From Sorghum bicolor (Eukaryota > Streptophyta > Magnoliopsida > Poales > Poaceae): DNA of 64,000 bases. The DNA lies in assembly GCF_000003195.3 (NCBI RefSeq), contig NC_012871.2, forward strand, positions 12,503,022 through 12,567,021, read 5' to 3'. Positions within the stretch are counted from its first letter, which is position 1; every line of letters begins with the position of its first letter. Positions 56,049 to 64,000 of the stretch are shown here, in pieces. Under the pieces are notes generated by a model. It had not been told where the DNA came from, made no database searches, and saw nothing but the letters and a program-made list of their open reading frames with translations. The position numbers were made by a program, and so were the translations under genes.

Positions 56049-58897
56049 TGTAACACCCAAAAATTTGATTTCAATTAATATGAATTAATTTGAATTAATT
56101 AAGTATTTTTGTGAGCATTTAATTTAGTGAATGAATAATTTTTGTTGAAAATAAAATTTATCATAGGTTTAGTAACATTGACTGTGCATTCATGCTGAAA
56201 CATATTTTACTTTGTGTTGATATACTTTGGCTAGAAGTTAATTGTATTCAAAACTCCATTTGGAAAAAGGCTTTAGAAAATTGAAAAGAAAATAGAAAAG
56301 AAAAAGAAAAGGAAAACCCCAGCCAACCCCCCTGGCTTTTCCTCTCTCGGCCTGCTTCCCCCTCACCTTGGCCCAGAGCGCGGCCCGTACTTTCCCCCAC
56401 GCTCGGCCTTGATCTCTCGCCTGGCCCAACAACCTGCGGCCCAGTTGAGTAGCTCGCCCGCGCCCCACTTCTCCCCTTCCCCACTCCTCGGCTGACGTCT
56501 GGGCCCCGCCCTTTCTTTCACTGGCACCCCGGGCCCGCGTGGCAGCGTCCTGTTCATCTCCGCCGCGCCGTCACCGAGCTGGACATGGCCGGGGAGCAAA
56601 CCCACCCGGATTCTTCGGGATTTCCTCGCCCTAAGTACAAAACCGAGCCCTATAAAGTGGCAGCGCCACCACGCAGGCTCCCTTTTGCATATTAGCCGCC
56701 GGAAGCAAGCCCTAACCGTCTCGCGCATCGCGAACTGGATCTCGCCGAAGCGAGATTTTCTTCCTCACCGTGAACCGAGCGTTCCGCTCTCTCGGCCCGA
56801 GCTTAGTGCCTTGGTGAGTTCGCCTTCAACTCCTCTGCGCGCCCATGGTCTCGCTTTTCATTTTGGTGCTCGGAATCAGGAGGTTGGCGAGCTCCGATGA
56901 GCTCCACGGCGGCGCTCATGGTGAACCACCGCGCCGGAGCTCTCCTTGGTGGCCGGCGGCCGCCTGTGCCCTGCTGGCGATTGTGGACTGTTAGATTGGA
57001 GATCGAAGGCCATCAACAGAAGATACCCCTTCGGGGAACAATTCAATTAAGAGTCCTTGGAAGTTTTGCTATTTGCTCCGCAGTCCCTGCCGCCCTGAGC
57101 AGAAATCTGTATTCTAGTTCCAAAAGCGTAAACCTGGCCGGTTTGAGCAGAATACGTTTTCACTATTTATAGTTTTGCCACTGAACTTAAATTACACATA
57201 AAATATTCATTTTAACTCCGTTTTTGTCCATTCAAATTTCGTTAGATCCGTATTTACGAGCTCTACGTGTTAGAAGTATTAGTTTACTGTTTTGAAACTT
57301 TTTAATTTCATAGTAGCATTTAATTAATTATTTATCTATAGGAAATCTTGGAAAATTTATAACTTCTACGTTTTAATTCCGATTTTCGTGAACTTTACGT
57401 TTGTGTGATCGTAGCGCTGCGTAGATTATTTTTATAAACTTTTATCTTTGTTTTCCGCTGTTTGGTGTATTGTTCTAATTATAGCTTGTTTGCTTCATGT
57501 ATGATTGTCCACATTGGATTGCGTGTTGTTGATTGATGATCGAGTATAGACGGTGAGCGTTGTGATCAAGGTCAATCTTTTGAAGACCAGCAGCAGGCTC
57601 AAGAGAGCTTTGATCAAGGCAAGTATAACTTGGGATCATCCTTGTTACCTATACACAATTAATACAATATTTATCATATGCATGTGTCCACCTTGATGAC
57701 CTTAGCAAAATCATAGATGATTGTTATCCTGAATTCCTTGATTACCTATTTGGATATGCATTTGGGTAGTTCTTGCTAGTGCTTGATTAATAATCCATGA
57801 TCTTGTAACATGAATATTTGGATATACAATAAACAATAAAATAAGCTTTCTAGCAACTTGAACATAAAGGGTGGAAAGAACTCTAGCTTTTGCTAGATTG
57901 ATCTTGACCCTTCATAAGGACTTATCCCTTGGCAAAAGTTGGGACAACTCGTACAACCATGAGGGCTACATGGCTCTGGTTTTAGCTCAGTATGAGGACC
58001 TTTTTCTAGCTTGGTAGCGGTTACCTTAAATGGCGTAAGAATGGCTAGACACGTTAGGTATAGTGTGGCCTCTGTCCATGTGTATAGGCTGCGGGTTATG
58101 TGCCATGGAAGGAGGGCTCTATATCTGCCTGCTGAGTGAATCTAATGGCCCTAACTTGTTAGATGAAACCTTTGAAAGGCTTCATAGTGATCCCTGCCGA
58201 CCTCTCTAGAGAGGGGGTTAAGAGACTTGCAACCTCGGGCGAAAGGGTAAATCACGACTCATGGGTAAAGATGTACTACCTCTACAGTGTTAAATCTAGT
58301 ATATACTAGCCGTGCCCACGGATACGGACGGTCCGGAAAACTGACGGAATAAACGGACACTGATGAACATGATTAATGATGATAAAGGATGGTTTATTAT
58401 GTTGTTTATATGTGTTATTCATAATTTTTGTATACAATTGATCATGTGGTTATGGGATCTATTCATGCTACCTTGACATTTATTATTAATTTATGAACAT
58501 GTTATCCACTATTAAAAGCTAGATGCAGTCAAACCAGTGTCAACTTATTTGAGCCTCATGAACCCCAGGTTATACTTGTTGAGTACGATATGTGCTCACT
58601 CTTGCAATTTTCCAACACCCCAGGTTATGCTAATGATGATCGTTGGAATGAGGACTACCGTTATGAGTACTAGGCTTGGGGTCAACCAGTCAACGGTGTT
58701 CCTGTGTGGAGCTTCCGTCGAGAGCGTTGATTACTTCTTGCTATCATTTTTGTAATTACGTGATTTATTATGTTCCACTATGTAATAAACACTGCAATGG
58801 TACATTTGAGATTTGTCTACTTATGTGTGCGACTGTTTCTGGGGCACATATGAGTCTTTTATGCATCCTATTTTGTTCTTAAAATATGGGTGTGACA
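56049..58897 (+). repeat. 3' LTR of the chromovirus
   Basis: 2849 bp, TGTAACACCC...GTGTGACA. A GC-rich central part (56290-57000) with a CCCTATAAAGTGG TATA-like site at about 56648-56660 is probably the U3 promoter and start of R. It is followed directly by AAAAA, the likely target site. Several ORFs of 60-120 codons here are chance frames. Confidence 0.9.
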
Positions 58898-59030
58898 AAA
58901 AATTTGTTTCGCAAATTACAGGCAAACTGTACAATTAGTTATTTTTTATCTATATTTAGTGCTCCATATATGTGTCTAAAGATTCGATATAACGGAGAAT
59001 TTTGAAAATTTTTGGAAACTAAACAAGGCC
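58898..59030. mobile_element. Right half of a GGCCTTGTTTAGTT-type MITE
   Basis: Contains TTTATCTATATTTAGTGCTCC and the right end GGAAACTAAACAAGGCC. The left half is missing, cut where the chromovirus LTR ends, so the chromovirus inserted into it. Confidence 0.65.
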
Positions 59031-59033
59031 TTA

Positions 59034-59323
59034 GGGGGTGTTTAGTTCCCCATAAAATGCAAAATGCCAACTACTTTGGAATAATGGAATGAAAAATACC
59101 AAAATTTTTAGAGTTATGTTTAGTTCCATCCAAAATACAGAATTTATTGCCCTCATGACAGCCTCCTGAGGCTTTTATGGATTTTTTTGCCTCTTAAGGC
59201 CAAAATCAAAATGGAGACCAACCACTTTTTTGCTAAAAATTTTATATGGTATTTAGTTCCATTATGCAAAATGATAGACTAAAATCTAATCTTTTTTGAA
59301 AGAGAAGAGGAACTAAACAACCC
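59034..59323. mobile_element. Tourist-like MITE
   Basis: A 290-bp element, left end GGGGGTGTTTAGTTCC and right end GGAACTAAACAACCC inverted, flanked by TTA (59031-59033 and 59324-59326). It directly abuts the preceding MITE half. Confidence 0.8.
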
Positions 59324-59326
59324 TTA

Positions 59327-60603
59327 GTTAGCTCTGCGTCAGTCTCTTTTCCCAAAATCCGTACTGACATTGCTGTGTGCACGTGCCATGTGTGTATTTT
59401 TCCTTTTCTTTCTGTTTTTATTCCCTTTACAGTTCTATACTTCCATATAGAAATTAAAAATTAATAACGTTTCATATGTTCTATTATTTTGTCCTATGGA
59501 CACAAGTTTGTGCTAATCCCAACTTTCAACTTGCATACCAAGCACGAGGCAGTCAGGCAGGCACTGCACCACCACATGACACTAAAGCCTCAATGACTGA
59601 TATAATAATGTTCCTTGTTAATTCGCTTCTTTAAGTAATCTAGCTCGAATTTAGACTTGTGGAGTTGGTTGAACGATTCCAGCATATGTTGTATATATTT
59701 ATAGTCAGATGATGCTTTCACTCAATATATGAATTTTTTTTTCACATATTCGATATATTTTTCTTCGTATCTATATATATAGAGACAATCCGAGTTCAAG
59801 TCATGAACAGTCTGGTGGTGGTGGGGTCAGCGCTTATGGGACGCTGTCGACTTTGGGGCAATGGCAAGCAGAGCGAGAGAGGTGGTGGATGGGCTGCTGA
59901 TAGTCACTACGGTGTGTAGCCGAGAGGATCGGAAGAAATATATGAGGTGGACATGAGTTGAAAGGAGATTTAAGTAGAGCTCAAATAATTTTAAGTTTTT
60001 ATAATCTAATTTAAAAATAGTTTTGAGTATGAGGGATTTTAAACTTAAATTTTCAAGATATTACAGCGGCGATGATCAAGAGTTAGGGTTTGAAGGGAGG
60101 TGACTGCAAAGTTTAATTTGGAACGATCGTTGTATCGTGACAGAAATTCAACATTTTTATTGATATTATTTATTTCGCACCGAAGGTAATAAAAGAAAAG
60201 TACAACTAGTACAAAACATTTTGTACCGTTACTATAAACATCTTTTTAACTAGTGCAAGCTGTTACGTGGAGAACACATCGAGCACTACACGCCACAGCT
60301 AGCATTGCATTAGCATGGAGCGGATAAAGACACACGTATACGCAAAGCAGGCGCCCTCCCTAGTCCCTACGCATTGCATTATATAGCAAGTGCAAACTAT
60401 ACACAACATCTCTAAAATATATTAAAAAAACACCTATCTTGTGCATTTCTGGCCGGTTAGATCTCGACCTCGCCGTGTAGGACGGTGCAGCCAGCAGCCA
60501 CTTTGGAGAAGCTCATCATATCGAAGATGCAGGGGAACACATAGGTTGTGCATGTGGAGAGTGACATGCAGGGGAACATTGCGTGTTTGGACATCCGAGG
60601 GTA
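59327..60603. other. Intergenic DNA, nothing recognised
   Basis: About 1.3 kb of AT-rich DNA. No ORF with protein character, no repeat boundaries, no RNA gene seen. Confidence 0.5.
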
Positions 60604-60900
60604 CTTAATTACAGTGGCGGAGGCAGGGGAGGGCCAGCGGGGGCCATGGCCCCATCAAATGTTACCTAAAAAAATTAATAACTTTTCATTAGTTCTGTAC
60701 TTCTATGCATATACCGATATATGGTCTAAGCCCATTAGCCATTTATCCATTTAGCCCATGTACGTAGGTAATCAAGCCTTCTCGACGTACAGATACAGCA
60801 GTTCCATACTTGCCTTTCGTCGAGACACAAATCTGAGTCTGCTGCCGTGCTAACTCTATTAGTTGGTTATTTTTCTCTTAAAGAATCATAGTCATTCTTA

Positions 60901-61277
60901 GAGCAACTCCAACAGTTTACTAAAATTCACTTGATAAATCTATAGTTTTGTCAAGTCTCAAAACCAAATGCCAAGTGAAAAAAGAGGCATTCTCCAACAG
61001 TTTGCTATTTGTGCTTGGCAAAAGAACTTGGCATTATAGGATTTTTGCCAAAATCATAAAACTGAGCCTCCAACAAGTTGGCAAAACTAGTTGGCAAATT
61101 GAGATACACGTGATGGCAAGCGATAGAGGACTTAGCATATTTGCCAAGTGAAGGGGGAATTTTGTCAAGCTCACAAAATTGCCAAATAGTTTTGCCAACT
61201 TGTTGAAGTTATTTTTTGTGGTTTTGGCAAAAATCCTAAGATACCAAGTACTTTTAGCAAACCGTTAGAGTTGCTTT
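60901..61277. mobile_element. MITE nested in the hAT element
   Basis: The ends are inverted: AGAGCAACTCCAACAGTTTA at the left and, in reverse, AAGCAACTCTAACGGTTTGC at the right. The interior repeats TTTTGCCAA/TTGGCAAAA words in both directions. The exact target duplication is unclear. Confidence 0.65.
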
Positions 61278-61302
61278 TTCTAATAATATTCTTTCTTTGC
61301 AG

Positions 61303-61534
61303 ATTGATTAGGCTTCTGCTAACTCTACCAGTTTCCACAGCAACGACAGTCGACAGAGCGTGCTTTTTCTGCAATGGAACTTGTTAAAACCAGGCTTTGG
61401 AATAAGATGGAAGATGGTTTCCTAAGAGATTACTTAATAATTTACATTGAAAAGGAGATTGCAGTGGAGTTTGCAATCGATCAACTTATTGATGACTTCG
61501 ATGTGATTCAGACGCGCAGAGCAAAATTTAAATA
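61303..61534 (+). pseudogene. hAT transposase C-terminal dimerisation domain fragment
   Basis: Reads LPVSTATTVDRA, then after a frame slip SAMELVKTRLWNKM and ends FLRDYLIIYIEKEI...DFDVIQTRRAKFK before TAA. This is the hAT family dimerisation region, of the type found in plant proteins with a TTF/MYM-like zinc finger. The zinc finger and catalytic core are absent. It is a fossil of the autonomous parent of 60612-61679. Confidence 0.7.
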
Positions 61535-61687
61535 AAGCATGTTAGTTCCCTTAATTATTTATGCTTTTTGTTGCAAATTTGTCAGTGCATATATATATAT
61601 ATTGAAATTTTATAGTATACTATATATATATATTTAATTGTCCGGCCCCCTCTATATATAATTTCTGGCTCCGCCACTGCTTAATTA

Positions 61688-62492
61688 GGAGTTGATTGGA
61701 ATTGGAAAGAGAGAGCCGAGAGATCGCATGTGGAGGGAGGAAACGGTGGATTGCGTCGCATATGAGCTCGCATGTGTGGACAATTGCAGGAGTAGAGGGC
61801 TACCACTGAGTCCATGCCAGATGGAGGGGCGAGTGTGAGCAACCACAAGGACGAGATGGAGAAAGGACATGAAACTCATGACCGTCGTCGGACGTCGAAA
61901 GGCCAAGAGTAAAGCTTTACTGTTTCCTGTTATCCCGTGAGCCATCGTTAACCGAATGGATATTTTAATTTGGCTTTTTTAATTTCCAAGTCTTGCAATT
62001 CAAGTACAGGTCCAACTTACAGTAACCTATTCATTATATATTCTCAATAATTGCATCCATATTTACCCCCATGTAAAATTAAGCATATATTCTCTCATAT
62101 TTCGAGCGAAGTGCAACTTCATACTCATTGGAATCTTTGCATTAAAAACTCGCGCGTTTCTTTTTTTAAGATTAAGACTCAATTGACACCATAGCGCCTC
62201 ATTGTCGATGGACACGTCACATACTACGAAAAGCATTACGCCATTAAATCCTAGAATGAATTTAGAAAAATACGAGCACTCGTATTAAGTTAGGGACTTG
62301 AACTTGGGTAGATAGGTTCCACACCATAAGGAACCCATCCAACCGATCTATGATCAATTCGCAAAACTTGCATGTTTCTGTTACAATAAATCCATATGGC
62401 AACCATTAAACCACATGGGTCATATCCATTGAAATTGCCAATAATCAGTGCCTATGCTAACGCTACGTTGACACTTTAGGACAACACAGTTT
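61688..62492. other. Intergenic DNA, nothing recognised
   Basis: About 800 bp. The 86-codon minus-strand frame at 61685-61945 lacks any recognisable feature. No RNA gene or repeat end seen. Confidence 0.45.
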
Positions 62493-62675
62493 GTATTTAG
62501 CAATTATTGTCCAAACATGAACTAACTAGACTCAAAGATTTGTCTCGCAAATTACAGGTAAACTGTGCAATTAGTTATTTTTTTATCTATATTCAATGCT
62601 TCATACATATGCCGCAAGATTCGATGTGATAGAAAATCTTAAAAAGTTTTTGAATTTCAGAACAAGGCTACCAAA
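62493..62675. mobile_element. Degenerate GGCCTTGTTTAGTT-type MITE
   Basis: Shares TGTCTCGCAAATTACAGG, AACTGTGCAATTAGTTA and the GATTCGATGTGATAG word with the MITEs at 58898 and 17959. The ends are worn; the right edge near AACAAGGC is the best guess. Confidence 0.5.
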
Positions 62676-63003
62676 ATGGTATTGGGGGGCTCTTTGCCCC
62701 ATGGTTTCAGTTCAAGAAAAACAATTAAAATGGTGTAAATGCTTTGGTGATTTTCAAAAAAAGAATCATCGATCACATATTATAATATTAGAATAAAAAC
62801 ATGATTCTCATGACAAACCAGATACCAAATAAAGATTAATTGCATGAGAATAATGATATCAAAATATAGTGGATACATGCACAACCTTTAAGTTTTTTTA
62901 CATACAACAAAAATAATTTGGCAAACACCAAAAATTTACATGTTAGCCTGTAACCTCGGCGTGCTTTAGATTTTACTCCACACGTAACAGTCAAAATTGC
63001 ACT
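62676..63003. other. AT-rich spacer, nothing recognised
   Basis: About 330 bp between the worn MITE and the possible exon at 63004. No signal seen. Confidence 0.4.
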
Positions 63004-64000
63004 TTGTGATGGCTGCGAGCCTCCCAGCGCCCAGCAGCCTTTCTGTCGCAGACCGCATCCCACTGCTGGAGCTTGGTGTTGATGGCTGGGGAGCCCTGGC
63101 TAGCACAGGATTGTCCTTGAGGCAGGGCACCATCAACTGTGACAAAAATTCAAAGCAATGGCCACGGTAATTAAATCATTGATTCATTTTTCAAACAGAA
63201 CGTAAGCTGATTATCAATAAGAACACAATCAGAAAATAATCAATTTATCATCTTTGTTAGCATATACAAGCTCATTGTTTCTTTGACAACAGGTTTAACA
63301 ATCCAACGGTACATGTGGTTGGCTATCGATCAGCTCTAACCGCAAATCCAATTTGCTCATCTATATGCACTTTAGAGCATTAAAATTGAAAGTACTGAAA
63401 TGGAAACTTATGCTATGCTGTCTACCGCCATAAATTAATTGATAACTGTAAGCATAGAAGAATTGAGGATTCACCTTCACCGGCTGCACCACCTTAATTA
63501 CAAATCGTCTAAGACCAATACTGTATTTGCCAGTTTTTATAATTCTATTTGTGGACCTGGCATGTGAAATGGGAAAAAAAGAATAAAATGTTGTCTGCCT
63601 TGCCAAATGTAAAGAACTGAAACACTTGAGCATATAAAATTTGGGATTGCACAGTTCATAGGGTCAGTACTTGAGATGTGATTTGTGATCCCCCTTCTGC
63701 ATACAGATCTGTCAGGTCTTTTTTTTTTGAATTCTCGATCTGTCAGGTCTTTGCCGCTAACTAAAATCCAATAATTCCTATATTCCTGTAGCTTTAGTTG
63801 CAGAAACAGACTTTAAACAAGTAACATAGTAAAAGTTTCTGAAAAAGTACAGCCTTGCTTGATTTGTTTCTGACCGTCATATCCAAAGCACTGGCAGCCT
63901 CACTTCGGCCACCATCCTCTGGCTGTCGTCCTTCGGCCGTGGCCCTAGCCGCCGACCCGAAGCAATTCACTGCGCCATGGGGCCTGCCTGTGGTACAGAC
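63004..64000 (-). CDS. Possible gene running off the window end (hypothetical, partial)
   Basis: Two GC-rich exon-like islands stand out in AT-rich DNA. On the minus strand, 64000 to about 63876 is open (includes RATAEGRQPEDGGRSEAASA) and meets a GT donor-like site at ACG|GTCAGA. An acceptor-like TTTTTGTCACAG then precedes an island at about 63139-63004 that stays open to a TAA or similar stop in AT-rich sequence. No domain is recognised. The islands could also be captured fragments or part of a UTR. The plus strand is open in parts as well, so strand is uncertain. Confidence 0.25.

Larger units (their letters stand above)
51929..58897 (+). mobile_element. Chromovirus (Ty3/gypsy), truncated 5' LTR and deleted pol
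   Basis: Segment 51929-53412 is a near copy of 57413-58897, and the full 3' LTR is 56049-58897 (2849 bp), so the 5' LTR lacks its first 1.36 kb. A primer-binding site TGGTATCAAAGC (initiator Met tRNA type) is at 53416-53427. Then come a leader, gag and protease (54351-55896), a short chromodomain remnant, a polypurine tract AAGAGGGGTAGAATT at 56034-56048, and the 3' LTR starting TGTAACACCC. RT, RNase H and integrase are missing. Confidence 0.9.
60612..61679 (+). mobile_element. hAT transposon remnant with transposase C-terminus
   Basis: 1068 bp starting CAGTGGCGGAGGCAGGG and ending CTGGCTCCGCCACTG, inverted ends, with a perfect 8-bp duplication CTTAATTA (60604-60611 and 61680-61687). It contains a MITE at about 60901-61277 and the last part of a hAT transposase at 61303-61534. 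Most of the transposase is deleted, so the element is non-autonomous. Confidence 0.85.

Overview
The window is nuclear DNA from a grass, most likely a panicoid such as a sorghum, sugarcane or Miscanthus relative. The evidence is short Tourist and Stowaway elements of grass type, CACTA ends built from the CTTTGCCGAG repeat, the GGCCTTGTTTAGTT-type MITE, spliced F-box/FBD genes, and a 100-N gap typical of a draft plant assembly. Species is inferred, not proven. There is no bacterial, organellar or viral gene block.

Only one host gene looks intact: a three-exon F-box/FBD gene on the minus strand (3277-6599). A second F-box copy (37125-37567) is a nonsense-riddled pseudogene. Weak exon-like stretches at 2498-2760, 33657-35714 and 63004-64000 are reported with low confidence. 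Almost everything else is transposable elements, many nested in each other.

Layout. 1-571: end of a minus-strand Ty3/gypsy LTR. 690-2181: two MITEs. 3277-6599: F-box gene with a MITE in intron 1. 7152-15361: a Stowaway element, then CACTA sequence carrying a broken TNP2 transposase and a spliced second CACTA gene. The two halves are separated by the N gap and have different terminal repeats, so they may not be one element. 15362-20843: a string of small DNA elements. 20846-28600: a minus-strand LTR element with 1.7-kb LTRs, almost no coding sequence, and a recurring palindrome with core TCGGCCGA. 29260-32890: a decayed LINE interrupted by a 1453-bp Mutator-like element, itself interrupted by a 484-bp element. 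32926-37690: low-complexity and gene-fragment DNA that may include Helitron-like sequence. 38461-51846: a structurally complete 13.4-kb Tat-lineage Ty3/gypsy element with a perfect GGATA target duplication, a single minus-strand gag-pol frame broken only by nonsense codons, a plus-strand antisense gene, a 70-bp tandem array and a solo LTR inserted in the antisense gene. It sits inside the LTR of another retroelement. 51929-58897: a chromovirus with a truncated 5' LTR and most of pol deleted. 58898-64000: MITEs, a hAT element with a transposase C-terminal remnant, and a possible gene running off the end.

No new cellular system was found. The most informative signals are the insertion order readable from target-site duplications, the transition-only decay of the Tat element, its antisense gene, and the mismatch of CACTA ends across the assembly gap.
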